Below are positions 9,037-18,110 of a stretch of 52,217 nt of DNA, piece by piece; the first letter of the stretch is position 1; every line of letters starts with the position of its first letter. The translations under genes and the position numbers were made by a program. The notes beneath the pieces are model-generated. The model searched no databases. It had not been told where the DNA came from and saw nothing but the letters and a program-made list of their open reading frames with translations. Origin of the DNA: Desulfobulbus sp. (lineage in GTDB: Bacteria > Desulfobacterota > Desulfobulbia > Desulfobulbales > Desulfobulbaceae). The stretch is from positions 1 to 52,217 of the forward strand of contig DRKI01000074.1 of the NCBI GenBank assembly GCA_011051875.1, given 5' to 3'.

Positions 9037-9303
9037 CTGCCTCCCCTCTCCTGCCGGGATTCAAGTCCCGGTCTGCAGCGAAATGGACGCGTGGCCGGCT
9101 CCGGCCCGGCGCAATCCGGGTCTACGTCCAATCTGGATATCATACCATGGAATGGCTGTGATCTCAATCCCCGGCATGAGCCGTCTGTTCCCGGCCGCAC
9201 GGTGTTGTCAGGCAGCGGCAGGTGTGCTAGGCTGGCTCCAGCAGCCAGGACATCGTCCTTTTTTGTTTGCAGACAGGTGCAACGCTCTATGCAGGGAAGG
9301 CCT

Positions 9304-10626
9304 ATGCGAAACATCGTCATCATCGGCGGCGGCGCAGCCGGCATGAGTGCAGCCTCCAGGATCAGGAAACTGCGGCCGGACTGGAAGATCACGGTCCTTG
9401 AGGCCAGCGAATGGGTCAGCCATGCGCCCTGCGGCATCCCCTACGTGGTCGAGGGAATCAGCGCGCTGGACAGGCTGATGCACTACAGGCCGGAATTTTT
9501 CATCCGCGAGCGCAACATCGACCTCCACATCCGGGCCAGGGTCACGACCGTGCGCGAGGGCGAGGTCGTTGCCCGGGAAGAGAAAGGGGAGAGACGCTAT
9601 CCATGGGACCGGCTCCTGTTCGCCACCGGCGCAGTTCCCCGCCGACCGCCGATCCCGGGCACTGACCTGGCAGGCGTCTTCACCGCGGACCTGCCCCCGG
9701 ATGCCGGCATCATCCGGCAGTACATGGAGGAGCATGATGTCCGGAAGGTGGTGGTCATCGGCACGGGCTACGTGGCCCTGGAGATGGCCGAGGCCTTTGT
9801 CGGCCGCGGCATGCAGGTGACCCTGATCGGCCGCAGTGACCGCGTCCTGCGCAGGACCCTGGACCGGGAGATCACGGACATGGTCGGGGCGCGGCTTGCC
9901 GGCGAGCTTGATCTGCGTCTGCAGGAGACGACCCGGGCCATCGAGGGATCGGGCCGGGTGGAGCAGGTGGTCACCGAACGGGCTGTCCTGCCGGCGGACC
10001 TGGTTATCCTGGCCACCGGCATCAGGCCGGATACCGCCCTGGCCGAGTCGCTGGGGGTCGTCCTTGGGGAAAGTGGCGCCATCAGGACCGACGACCGGAT
10101 GCAGACCAGTTGCGCCAATGTCTATGCAGCCGGCGACGTGGCCGAGTGCCGCCACCTGCTGACCGGAAAGAACACCTGGATCGCCCTGGCACCGCCGGGC
10201 AACAAGATGGGGTTCGTGGCCGGCTCCAACATGGCCGGTCACGACATCCGCTTTCCGGGCGTGGTCGGCACCGCCATTACCCGGTTCATGGACCTGGAGA
10301 TCGGCCGCACCGGCCTGGGCGAGGAGGAGGCCAGGCGGGCCGGCTTTGAAGTGAAAAGCGCCGTGATCAATACCAGCACCGGTCCGGCCTACTTCCCGGG
10401 ACATGGCGAGCTTCGGCTCAAGGGAATCGCCGAGCAGGAGAGCGGCCGTCTCCTGGGGCTGCAGGCGGCGGGCCGCGGTGTGCTTGCCAGGATCGACACC
10501 TTTGCCCTGGCCCTGCAGCAGGGCTGCACGCTCCGTGACCTGTTCTTCTCCGACCTGGCCTATGCGCCGCCCTTTGCCCCGGTCTGGGACCCGCTGGTGA
10601 CCCTGGCCCGGGTGCTGAAATTCTAG
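9304..10626 (+). CDS. CoA-disulfide reductase / NAD(P)H-dependent FAD oxidoreductase
   Basis: A 440-residue flavoprotein of the peroxide/CoA-disulfide reductase group, which uses one redox-active cysteine. The N-terminal FAD Rossmann motif is [12 protein letters not shown] (residues 6-17). The active-site cysteine is C43 in [11 protein letters not shown], matching the SxxxCGxP pattern of CoA-disulfide and polysulfide reductases. A second NAD(P)H Rossmann motif is [14 protein letters not shown], and the FAD contact VYAAGDVAE follows. The dimerisation domain fills the C-terminus. No rhodanese domain is fused, unlike CoADR-Rhd. Roles consistent with this are CoA-disulfide, polysulfide or oxygen reduction. 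The start is supported by an AGGGAAGG ribosome-binding site. It appears monocistronic. Confidence 0.8.
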   Translation: MRNIVIIGGGAAGMSAASRIRKLRPDWKITVLEASEWVSHAPCGIPYVVEGISALDRLMHYRPEFFIRERNIDLHIRARVTTVREGEVVAREEKGERRYPWDRLLFATGAVPRRPPIPGTDLAGVFTADLPPDAGIIRQYMEEHDVRKVVVIGTGYVALEMAEAFVGRGMQVTLIGRSDRVLRRTLDREITDMVGARLAGELDLRLQETTRAIEGSGRVEQVVTERAVLPADLVILATGIRPDTALAESLGVVLGESGAIRTDDRMQTSCANVYAAGDVAECRHLLTGKNTWIALAPPGNKMGFVAGSNMAGHDIRFPGVVGTAITRFMDLEIGRTGLGEEEARRAGFEVKSAVINTSTGPAYFPGHGELRLKGIAEQESGRLLGLQAAGRGVLARIDTFALALQQGCTLRDLFFSDLAYAPPFAPVWDPLVTLARVLKF

Positions 10627-10649
10627 CCCGCGTATTTCCCAAGCGATCT
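10627..10649 (+). repeat. short dispersed repeat, family 3, copy 1
   Basis: A 23-base sequence containing GCGTATTTC and AAGCGATCT directly after the flavoprotein stop. The same 23 bases with one mismatch occur at 14538-14560, also directly after a gene end. No coding potential or clear hairpin. Function unknown; it may be the end of a larger dispersed element. Confidence 0.5.
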
Positions 10650-10856
10650 GCTGCAAGGCCCGGAATCACCATGCCTGCTGCGCCACAGCGCAAAAAGGAT
10701 TCCTCGGAATTTTTCAATATGCCTGCGGAACGTTATGCATTGTTCCTTGCATTCATGGCACTTTCAGGCCTTTCGCGACGGCTTTTGTGAAATATGCGGG
10801 CCAGGCGGGAAGCTTTTTTTTTGGCGAACCATCACCAGATCGTTTACTCTTCCCGC

Positions 10857-10985
10857 ATGGAACACCGCAAGGCGATACAGATCGGGGCAAAACCGAAAAT
10901 CCGGGGGGATTGCACCCGCCTGCAAGACTGAAAAATGAAAACCATCTATTTTATATCTTTTTCTAGTTCCAGATGAATGAAATGC
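10857..10985 (+). repeat. dispersed repeat family 1, copy A (with 24-codon open frame)
   Basis: This segment aligns with 21337-21478 and, in reverse, with 38683-38821. From the ATG at 10857 a frame of exactly 24 codons ends at 10931 (peptide begins MEHRKAIQIGAK). An AT-rich segment and a degenerate partner for the distal inverted repeat follow. The upstream hairpin present in the other two copies is not evident here, so this copy looks partial or decayed. It lies in the 496-base gap between the flavoprotein gene and coaX; nothing else in that gap is recognisable. Confidence 0.6.
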
Positions 10986-11122
10986 GTTATTCAGACCTTG
11001 CCGGTCGTGGCAAAAACGGTGCACGTTCTTCCTGGACCCGGCCGGCCGTACCGGGAGCGGAATGACCGCTTCCGCCTCCTTCACCCGGCCCTGGACCCCA
11101 TGCAATTTTTCCGGTGACCGCA

Positions 11123-11932
11123 ATGCTTCTTGCCGTTGATGTGGGGAATTCCCATACCGTGAGCGGCCTGTTCCGGGACGGCCGGCTCGTTGTCCACTGG
11201 CGTCTCAAGTCGGACCGGGACCGCACCGCCGACGAGCTGGCCATCCGCTACCATGCCCTGTTCCAGATGGCCGGGATCGACGACGCCGCCATCACCGGTT
11301 TCATCATCTCCTCGGTGGTGCCTACCCTGGAGACGAGCTGGCTGGGCTATGCGGACAAGTACCTGGGCGATCAGCTTGCCAGCCCGCCCATCCGGGTCGA
11401 TCACAGGACGATCACCGGCATCACCGTGGCCACGGACAACCCGGCCGAGGTGGGAGCCGACCGGATCGTCAACGCGGTGGCGGCCTGGCACATCCTACAA
11501 CAGGCCCTGATCGTCATCGACTTCGGCACCGCCATCACCTTTGACTGCGTGGACGGGCGGAAAAGATACCTGGGCGGCACCATCCATCCGGGCATCTCCA
11601 TCTCGCTCGATGCCCTGGCCGGCCGCACTGCCAAGCTGCCCCGGATCGATATCAACACGACGCCGAAACAGGTCATCGGCACCAGCACCGTGTCCGCCAT
11701 CCGCTCCGGCATGCTCTACGGTTTCGGCGGCCTGGTGGACAGGATGGTGGAGATCCTGGCCAGGGAGCTGGCCCCGGACCGGGAGCGTGTTCCCACGGTG
11801 GCCACCGGCGGCATGGCGCACTTGGTGGCGCCCTTTACCGCAGCCATCGACCGGATCGAACCGGACCTGACCCTGAACGGCCTGCGCCTGATCCACGCCA
11901 TGAACCAGGGAGATCCGGATGCCCCCCACTGA
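11123..11932 (+). CDS. coaX: type III pantothenate kinase
   Basis: First enzyme of coenzyme A synthesis, phosphorylating pantothenate; the type III form belongs to the ASKHA fold. The 269-residue protein begins MLLAVDVGNSHT, the family's phosphate-1 motif, followed by GADRIVNAVAAW and the IDFGTAITFD phosphate-2 motif, then GGTIHPGI. The ATG at 11123 is preferred over the in-frame GTG at 11114 because it places the motif at the usual position. Its 3' end overlaps the start of the LD-carboxypeptidase gene by 14 bases, so the two are co-transcribed. Confidence 0.93.
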   Translation: MLLAVDVGNSHTVSGLFRDGRLVVHWRLKSDRDRTADELAIRYHALFQMAGIDDAAITGFIISSVVPTLETSWLGYADKYLGDQLASPPIRVDHRTITGITVATDNPAEVGADRIVNAVAAWHILQQALIVIDFGTAITFDCVDGRKRYLGGTIHPGISISLDALAGRTAKLPRIDINTTPKQVIGTSTVSAIRSGMLYGFGGLVDRMVEILARELAPDRERVPTVATGGMAHLVAPFTAAIDRIEPDLTLNGLRLIHAMNQGDPDAPH

Positions 11933-12917
11933 ACCATCGGCCGGGCAGGTGCCCCGTGACCATGGCGCGGCCTCGGCATATCGGCACCCGGTCCTGCTGC
12001 CACCGCGCCTGCGGCCGGGCGACACCATCGGCATTGTCCTGCCGGCCGGACCGGTGCGGGACCCGGGCCGGGCCGAAGGCGGCCTGCGCATCCTGCGCCA
12101 GATGGGCTACCATGTCCGCCTGGCCAGGATCGGGCCGGCCGGGGACTATCTCGCCGCCCCGGACCGGGAGCGCATCCGCTCCCTGCACGCCCTCTGGGCC
12201 GACGAGGAGGTCCGGGGCCTGATGGCCATGCGCGGCGGTTACGGCTGCCTGCGGATCGCGGACCGGCTGGACCTGGAGTTTTGCCGTCGCCACCCCAGGT
12301 GGCTGATCGGCTTCAGCGACCTGACGGTGCTCCATGCCTCCCTCAACCGCGGCGCCGGCCTGGTGACCATGCACGGTCCCATGGTCACCACCCTGGGACG
12401 GACGGAGAAAAAAGACCTGCAGCGCCTCTTTGCCCTGCTCGCAGGTGAACCGGCCGGGCCGGACAGCACGGGCATGGAGGTCCTGCGTCCCGGTATCGGC
12501 CGCGGCCGGCTGACAGGCGGCAATCTCTCCTGTCTTGTCTCCATGCTGGGCACACCGTGGGAGATCTGCTGGCAGGACACCATTGTCCTGCTCGAGGACA
12601 CCGGCGAACCCATGTACCGGCTTGACCGCATGCTCACCCAGCTTGCGGCGGCAGGACGGCTGGAGCGGCCGGCCGGCCTGCTGCTCGGCGGCTTCGACCA
12701 CCCCTCCGGCGACACCCTCGAGACCATCCGGCTGCAGGAGCAGGTCTGGAAGCGGGTCCTGGAGCTGACGCCGAAGGCCGATTTCCCGGTCTGGGGCAAC
12801 GTTCCCGCCGGCCATGGCCAACGCAACGCCGCCCTGCCCCTTGGCATGGAGGCGGAGATGAACAGCCTGACCGGTTCCCTCACCCTGTACCCGGAATCCT
12901 GCCTCCGGAACCGGTAG
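11919..12917 (+). CDS. ldcA: LD-carboxypeptidase (peptidase S66)
   Basis: A 332-residue serine carboxypeptidase that cleaves the L,D bond before D-Ala in murein tetrapeptides during cell-wall recycling in the cytoplasm. The S66 hallmarks are MRGGYGCLRI, the nucleophile S133 in IGFSDLT, the LLEDTGE stretch with the catalytic Glu, and the C-terminal GHGQRNAALPLG segment bearing the catalytic His. No signal peptide is visible. The first 25 residues are not family-like, so a later start is possible, but no better ribosome site is seen. The gene overlaps coaX and is followed after 13 bases by a membrane-protein gene. Confidence 0.85.
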   Translation: MPPTEPSAGQVPRDHGAASAYRHPVLLPPRLRPGDTIGIVLPAGPVRDPGRAEGGLRILRQMGYHVRLARIGPAGDYLAAPDRERIRSLHALWADEEVRGLMAMRGGYGCLRIADRLDLEFCRRHPRWLIGFSDLTVLHASLNRGAGLVTMHGPMVTTLGRTEKKDLQRLFALLAGEPAGPDSTGMEVLRPGIGRGRLTGGNLSCLVSMLGTPWEICWQDTIVLLEDTGEPMYRLDRMLTQLAAAGRLERPAGLLLGGFDHPSGDTLETIRLQEQVWKRVLELTPKADFPVWGNVPAGHGQRNAALPLGMEAEMNSLTGSLTLYPESCLRNR

Positions 12918-12930
12918 ATCACAGAGAGCC

Positions 12931-13584
12931 ATGTTGAAGCGATACATCCAGACTGCCTTCTATCTCATCCTGCTTGCGCTGCTCTACGGCCTTGGACTGC
13001 TGCCGGTGCTCCTGGTGCGCGCCAGCCTCCAGACCGGCCAGTACCTGCTGGCCCTGCTGAGCTGGCTGGTACTGGTGGCCGTCTCCCTGCCCTTTCTCCT
13101 GGGCATGATCATCCGCCGGGTCTGGTTCTTTGCCGGCAGCGGCGAACCCGTGCTCATGGACCTGCTGGAAGAGAAGATCCTGGCCATCAACGATATGGAC
13201 GCCCCGGTCCGGGTGAAAAAGAAACGGCACGGCCTCGTGGTCTCCTGGCGGCACGATGACCCGGCCTGGTGCGAGAGGATGGATCGGGCGGGAATGAAAA
13301 AAACCTTTGAACTCCACCTGGCGTTCGACAACGCCACCAAGACGGTGACCCTGTCCGACCGGGCCCGGAAGGTGGACTTCGAACTCTGCCCGGTCAAGGT
13401 CAAGACCGGGCTGCTGTCCCTGCCGCGGCCCTGCTTCCGGGTCGCGGTGGGACCGGACTGGGATGTCGGGGCCTACCGGGACCGCAGGGACGCGGACTAC
13501 CGCTTCCAGCCCTGGGAGATCAAGTCGCCGGTCATGGGCACCATCCTGAACAACGGCTGGAACGTACGTTTCAGCCTCCGCTGA
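12931..13584 (+). CDS. two-helix membrane protein of unknown function
   Basis: A 217-residue protein I do not recognise. Two adjacent hydrophobic segments occupy about residues 7-30 and 38-61, joined by a short polar loop, so the protein is probably anchored as a hairpin with a long soluble domain from about 65 on the cytoplasmic side. The soluble part alternates charged and beta-prone stretches (VSWRHDDPAW, KTVTLSDRARKVDFEL) and is not low-complexity. It follows the LD-carboxypeptidase by 13 bases and overlaps the AEC permease start by one base (TGATG), so the group is an operon. A link to envelope or transport is inferred from context only. Confidence 0.75.
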   Translation: MLKRYIQTAFYLILLALLYGLGLLPVLLVRASLQTGQYLLALLSWLVLVAVSLPFLLGMIIRRVWFFAGSGEPVLMDLLEEKILAINDMDAPVRVKKKRHGLVVSWRHDDPAWCERMDRAGMKKTFELHLAFDNATKTVTLSDRARKVDFELCPVKVKTGLLSLPRPCFRVAVGPDWDVGAYRDRRDADYRFQPWEIKSPVMGTILNNGWNVRFSLR

Positions 13585-14501
13585 TGCCGCCCCTGGCAAC
13601 CCTGGGGGTCATTGCCCCGGTCTTCCTGGTCCTCTTTGCCGGCAAAGGACTGCACCTGGCCGGCCTCATCGACTCCCGCTTCAGCCGGGACTGCAACCGG
13701 CTCATCTACCACGCCCTGCTGCCGGCGCTGTTGTTCAGAAAGATCTCGGCCGCCGACGTCCGCCACCTGGTCAACCCGCCACTGCTGCTGGTCATGGCGG
13801 CCACCATCCTCCTGATGTTCGCCATCACCTGGGCCCTGAGCACCACTCCGCTTGTCCCGCGCCGGGCCGGCGGCTCGTTCATGACCAACTCCTTCCGGGG
13901 CAACTATGCCTACATGGGCCTGCCGGTGAGTTTCTCCGCCTTTGGCGACACCGGCCTGCTCCATGCCAGTATCCTGATGGCCTTCATTGTGCCCCTGGTC
14001 AATCTCCTGTCGGTGCTCAGCCTGCGCCTGTACAGCAGCAAATCCCCTGGCCGCTACCTGCTCGCCTCCACCCTGCTCAACCCCCTGGTCCTGGCCTGCG
14101 GGGCCGGTCTCGCGGTGGCGGTATCCGGCCTCCCCCTGCCCGCTGTCATCGGCCGCAGCCTGGACATCATCGCCGGCGCCACCCTGCCGCTCGCCCTGTT
14201 CAGCATCGGCACCTCCCTCGGTCCGGGCCAGCTGCGCAGCAACATCCTGCTCATCCTCCTCGGCACGGCCTGCAAGCTGCTGCTCATGCCGGCCATCGCC
14301 CTGCTCCTCCTGCACCTCGCCGGCCTGCCCCTTGATACCATGGCCCGCGTCATGATCATCCTGCTGGCCGCGCCCTCGGCCACCATCAACTATGTCCTGG
14401 CCGCGGCCCTGGGCGGCGACACCGAATCCACCGGCGGCACCATCGTTGCCACCACCCTGCTCTCCATGGCCAGCTACATGCTCTGGCTGGGTTTGCCCTG
14501 A
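13584..14501 (+). CDS. AEC family permease (auxin efflux carrier / malonate-type)
   Basis: A 305-residue inner-membrane transporter of the auxin-efflux-carrier family (bacterial MdcF/YfdV type), which move organic acids or amino-acid-like anions. About ten hydrophobic segments in two halves are visible, with the family's FRGNYAYMGLPVS and a second-half repeat beginning near LNPLVLACG and TLPLALFSIG; the conserved tail APSATINYVLA precedes the last helix. The substrate cannot be assigned. It starts one base inside the preceding stop and ends the operon; family 3 repeat copy 2 lies just after it. Confidence 0.85.
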   Translation: MPPLATLGVIAPVFLVLFAGKGLHLAGLIDSRFSRDCNRLIYHALLPALLFRKISAADVRHLVNPPLLLVMAATILLMFAITWALSTTPLVPRRAGGSFMTNSFRGNYAYMGLPVSFSAFGDTGLLHASILMAFIVPLVNLLSVLSLRLYSSKSPGRYLLASTLLNPLVLACGAGLAVAVSGLPLPAVIGRSLDIIAGATLPLALFSIGTSLGPGQLRSNILLILLGTACKLLLMPAIALLLLHLAGLPLDTMARVMIILLAAPSATINYVLAAALGGDTESTGGTIVATTLLSMASYMLWLGLP

Positions 14502-14537
14502 GCGGAGCGTGGCACGAAGGTAAACGCAAGGAACCAA

Positions 14538-14560
14538 CCCGCGTATTTCACAAGCGATCT
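14538..14560 (+). repeat. short dispersed repeat, family 3, copy 2
   Basis: Matches 10627-10649 at 22 of 23 bases. It sits between the convergent AEC permease and gmhB genes, and its last two bases touch the gmhB stop. Unknown function. Confidence 0.5.
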
Positions 14561-15170
14561 ACGAGCCGTTTCCATCAATCCTTGCCAGGATCCAGTCCAC
14601 TGCCGCGGCCAGGTCCTCTGCCACCAGGGCGGGCTGCAGGTTTTTTCCCGGACCGATATAGGCATGGTCTCCCCGGCCGTAGCCGGTCAGGACCAGGATG
14701 GGGGTGGCGCCGACCCGGGCACCGCACTCCAGGTCGGACCAGCGGTCGCCGACCATGAAGGATCGGCCCAGGTCCAGGTCCAGGTCCCGGGCCGCCTGCT
14801 CCAGGAGCCCGGTGCCGGGCTTGCGGCAGTCGCAGCGTACGCGGTAGCGCTCCTCCCTTGCCTCGGGGTGATGGGGACAGACATAGAGGCCGTCGATGTG
14901 CGCACCATCGTCGGCGAGCCGGGCGTGCATCAGTTCATGAACCTGCCTGAGAAGTATGTCCGGAAAATACCCGCGGGCCAGCCCGGACTGGTTGGTGACC
15001 ACGACCACGGGAATGTCACGTTCGTTGAGCCTGCGGATGGCGGCGCCGACCCCGGGAAGGAGCCGGAACCGGCTGATGTGGTTGATATACCCCATCTGTT
15101 CGTTGATGGTGCCGTCGCGGTCGAGAAAAACGGCCGGCCGTTTCCCGGTCCGGTTCCAGGCAGGGCTCAT
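14559..15170 (-). CDS. gmhB: D-glycero-beta-D-manno-heptose-1,7-bisphosphate 7-phosphatase
   Basis: HAD-family phosphatase of ADP-heptose synthesis for LPS inner core. The 203-residue protein has the nucleophile motif FLDRDGTINE, motif II VTNQSG, and the C0-type zinc loop CPHHPEAREERYRVRCDC that distinguishes GmhB, then the KPGTGLL lysine and MVGDRWSD motif IV. The ATG at 15170 overlaps the waaF stop as ATGA; a longer open frame upstream is inside waaF and not family-like. Coupling to a heptosyltransferase gene supports the function. Confidence 0.92.
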   Translation of the reverse strand: MSPAWNRTGKRPAVFLDRDGTINEQMGYINHISRFRLLPGVGAAIRRLNERDIPVVVVTNQSGLARGYFPDILLRQVHELMHARLADDGAHIDGLYVCPHHPEAREERYRVRCDCRKPGTGLLEQAARDLDLDLGRSFMVGDRWSDLECGARVGATPILVLTGYGRGDHAYIGPGKNLQPALVAEDLAAAVDWILARIDGNGS

Positions 15171-16234
15171 GCGACCGTCTCCATGCACAGGTAGGGTTCC
15201 ATGGCCGCCAGCACCTCGCCGGCGGTTACTGCTTCCATGCAGCGGAAATGGCCCTGCGGGCAGTGCGTCTTCATGCAGGGACTGCACGCCATGGGCCTGC
15301 GGACAATGGCCGCCCGTTCACTGAAGGGACCGGTGGCCACGTGATCGGTGGACCCGAAGATGGCCACCAGGGGCACGTCCAGGGCCGCGGCCACGTGCAT
15401 GAGGCCGGAATCGTTGGTCACAAAGACGTCACACCGGTCGATGAAGGCCAGGGCCAGGGCCAGGTCGGTCCGGCCGGTGAGATCGAGGATCCGTTTCGGC
15501 CGCGGGCAGCTCTCCCGGATCAACCGGGCCGCCTGGCGGTCGGCATCGGTCCCGAAGACAAGGATCATGCAGTCGCAGCGCTCGGCGAGCAGCCGGGCCA
15601 GCTCGCCGAACCGGCGCCCGGGCCAGCGCTTGGCCGGACCATAGGAGGCGCCGGGATTGAAACCGATGACCGGGCCGCGCACCTTCTGCTCCGCACGGAA
15701 AGCATCCACCGCCTGCCGCGCCTGTTCCACGGCCCCGGGTGCAAGATAGAGTTCCAGCCGGTCCGGACCGGGATCCAGGCCCAGGCCGGCCAGCATCTCC
15801 TGGTAATAATACACCTGGTGCCTGCCGCCGATGCCGGGCGGCTTCCTGACCCCGTGCGTGAGCAGCAGCGCCCGGCCGTCGGTGGTGTAGCCGGCCCGGA
15901 CCGGGATCCGGGCCAGGCTGGTGACCAGGGCCGCCTCAAAGGCGTTCTGCAGCAGGATGGCGGCGTCGAACCCGCGGACGCTCATCTCCCGGACCAGCCG
16001 CAGCCGGCCGCGCATGCCATGGTGCTGGCCCTGTTTCTCGTAAAGCAGGAGTTCGTCCACCCAGGGCGAGTGGCGGAAGATATCCGCCACCCAGGGCAGG
16101 GCGAGCAGGGTGATCTCGGCATCGGGAAAATTCCGGCGGATGGCGCGCACCGCCGGAATGGTCATCACCGCGTCGCCGATCCAGTTGGTGGAACGGACCA
16201 GGACCCGTTCCGGATGGGCGGGAAATGGTTTCAT
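15167..16234 (-). CDS. waaF: lipopolysaccharide heptosyltransferase II (GT9)
   Basis: A 355-residue GT9 glycosyltransferase that transfers L,D-heptose from ADP-heptose to the growing LPS inner core at the cytoplasmic face. Family features include the N-terminal RSTNWIGDAVMTIPAVRAI, GFNPGASYGPAKRWP, and the donor-binding VTNDSGLMHVAAAL followed by FGSTDH. A cysteine cluster near the C-terminus (CSPCMKTHCPQGHFRC) is typical of the WaaF group. It starts seven bases after the YcaO-TPR stop and overlaps gmhB, forming one transcript. Confidence 0.9.
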   Translation of the reverse strand: MKPFPAHPERVLVRSTNWIGDAVMTIPAVRAIRRNFPDAEITLLALPWVADIFRHSPWVDELLLYEKQGQHHGMRGRLRLVREMSVRGFDAAILLQNAFEAALVTSLARIPVRAGYTTDGRALLLTHGVRKPPGIGGRHQVYYYQEMLAGLGLDPGPDRLELYLAPGAVEQARQAVDAFRAEQKVRGPVIGFNPGASYGPAKRWPGRRFGELARLLAERCDCMILVFGTDADRQAARLIRESCPRPKRILDLTGRTDLALALAFIDRCDVFVTNDSGLMHVAAALDVPLVAIFGSTDHVATGPFSERAAIVRRPMACSPCMKTHCPQGHFRCMEAVTAGEVLAAMEPYLCMETVA

Positions 16235-16241
16235 GGCGCGG

Positions 16242-17999
16242 CTACCTGGGCTCCTCCTGGCAGGCCAGCAGTTCGGCCAGACCCTTGCGGGCGAACTCGA
16301 TGGTGGGATCCTGGGACAGGGCGATGTGGTAGTTGGTGATCGCCTCGTCGGTCCGGCCCAGTTTTTCCAGGTTCAGGGCCAGGTTGGCATAGTCGATGGC
16401 CGAGACCGGGTTGAGCTCCACGGCCCGCCGGAAGTGATGGACCGCGTTTTCGTAGTTCTGGCACTTGAAGTGGCACACCCCCAGGATGTTGTGGATATCG
16501 GGCCGCTCCTCGTCGCAGGCCAGGCCGGAGTCCAGGGTGGTGATGGCCTGCTCGAACCGTTGCAGGTCCCGCAGGCAACTGCCCATGTAGGAGTAGATAT
16601 AGGGCAGGTCCTCCTGGCTGGGATTGCGCTCCAGGGCCTGCTCGAACCGCTGCAGCGCCTCCTCGGCCATGCCCTGCTCGTAGAGATTCCTGCCGCGGTA
16701 GAACTCCAGGTAATAGGCATTGTCGATCCTGGCCTCCATGGCGGCGAGTTTCTCCTCCAGGGCCGACGGCTCCAGGAGCTCGGTGGCCAGCTTGGCCGCG
16801 AACAGGGCCGCGTCGCCGCCGGCGGCGCGCTCCCGGAAGTGGGCGCCCGGGACGATGGTGTAGACGGCCGGGATCTGCAGCCGGGGATGCATGGTGTTGA
16901 GGATCAGCACCTCCATGTTCAGCCTGCCCAGGGCCTGGACACAGTTGAGCACCTCCTGCCGCATGTCCTGGTCGCCGACATTGGCCATCTCGTCCAGGGC
17001 AATGGTCTGTTCGGGCCTGACCACGTACTCCACCTCGTCCAGGGACAGGGGCTTGGGCAGCCCCGAGGCCACGTAGTTGGCCGAGGTGTTGAAGTCGCCG
17101 GCCAGTTGCGCGATCTCGGTCAGGGCCCGGATCAGGGCCTTGGTCGGATCCGGCGTGGTGCCGGCGGTGTAGACGATCTCGCTGCTGTCCGGGAAGGTGG
17201 ATGGATCCCAGGCCAGGGCGCCGACAGTGGGGATGCCGGTGTCGAGTGAGAAGTCGTTCAGGTAGAGTTCGATGCCGCACCGCCTGAACTTGTCGATCAG
17301 GGTCCGCGCCACCGGGTCGGTGACCGAGTCGGGATCAATGGCCGGGGTCTTGCGCTTCTCCCGGCTCACCACGGCGCAGACGTGACGTTCGACGATCTCG
17401 CAGATCCCCTGCAGGATCGCCTCTTCGTAGGTATTGCCGGCCGAAGGGCCGTTGAACTCGTTGATGGCGTAGAACCAGGAGAAGGGGACCAGGACGTCAT
17501 CGCCGCTGCTCAGGTTGGTGGCCCAGGTCCAGCGCATGGGCAGGCCGGAGAGCAGCTCGGCCAGATCCTCCGCCGCCAGGGTGGTGTCGTGGACCGACTG
17601 GAGCAGGAAGCGGATATCCAGGACCGGGTAGCCGGCCGCCTGCATGGCGGCATAGTCACCGGTTACGAAGTTGTCGGGATTCTTCATGAAGCTGAAGAAG
17701 CTGAACCGCTCGCCCAGCTCCATGCAGGCGCTGGCCCGGGACTGCTCCGGGGTCGAGCCCTTGCCCATCTGCTTCTTGGTGCCGATGGTGTTCAGGGCAT
17801 CCCTGCCGCAGACCGAAAAATAGACAGGGATATCCAGGCGGCCGGTATCGATGCGGCGCACCTCCTTGAGGATATCGAGATCAGCCTCCCTGAGCCGCTG
17901 CATGAACCGCTCCACGGTCTCTCCGGGCGTGCAGGCCTTGTCCTGGTCATAGGTATATGCCTTGCGGCAGTCTGCCAGTCGTATCGTTCTCTTTTCCAT
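16242..17999 (-). CDS. YcaO-domain protein with C-terminal TPR repeats
   Basis: A 585-residue fusion of an ATP-dependent YcaO cyclodehydratase/thioamidation-type domain (about 1-410) and tetratricopeptide repeats (about 420-575). YcaO ATP/Mg-binding acidic motifs are intact: ACMELGERFS (E94, E97), YEEAILQGICEIVER (E193, E201, E204) and RALTEIAQ (R291, E295). The TPR part has repeating A-x4-LG/YANLAL helices. YcaO proteins activate peptide amide backbones or act with partners such as TfuA or RimO; no RiPP precursor, TfuA or RimO gene lies beside it. The C-terminal PxPxP motif of azoline-forming YcaOs is absent. It heads the waaF-gmhB cluster with a seven-base spacer. The substrate is unknown. 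Confidence 0.85.
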   Translation of the reverse strand: MEKRTIRLADCRKAYTYDQDKACTPGETVERFMQRLREADLDILKEVRRIDTGRLDIPVYFSVCGRDALNTIGTKKQMGKGSTPEQSRASACMELGERFSFFSFMKNPDNFVTGDYAAMQAAGYPVLDIRFLLQSVHDTTLAAEDLAELLSGLPMRWTWATNLSSGDDVLVPFSWFYAINEFNGPSAGNTYEEAILQGICEIVERHVCAVVSREKRKTPAIDPDSVTDPVARTLIDKFRRCGIELYLNDFSLDTGIPTVGALAWDPSTFPDSSEIVYTAGTTPDPTKALIRALTEIAQLAGDFNTSANYVASGLPKPLSLDEVEYVVRPEQTIALDEMANVGDQDMRQEVLNCVQALGRLNMEVLILNTMHPRLQIPAVYTIVPGAHFRERAAGGDAALFAAKLATELLEPSALEEKLAAMEARIDNAYYLEFYRGRNLYEQGMAEEALQRFEQALERNPSQEDLPYIYSYMGSCLRDLQRFEQAITTLDSGLACDEERPDIHNILGVCHFKCQNYENAVHHFRRAVELNPVSAIDYANLALNLEKLGRTDEAITNYHIALSQDPTIEFARKGLAELLACQEEPR

Positions 18000-18110
18000 G
18001 ATCTTCTTCTGCGGTGTTGATTGTCGAGTGAAGGGAACATCGGCCCCCTGCCAATGGCGGATCCGGCCCCTGTTCCTGTTGCATCCTGCTTGCGTGCCTG
18101 CAAGGTAGGT

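Noticed and set aside
10735-10938. 67-codon open frame in the gap before coaX
   Set aside because: No ribosome site or conservation; it overlaps repeat copy A.
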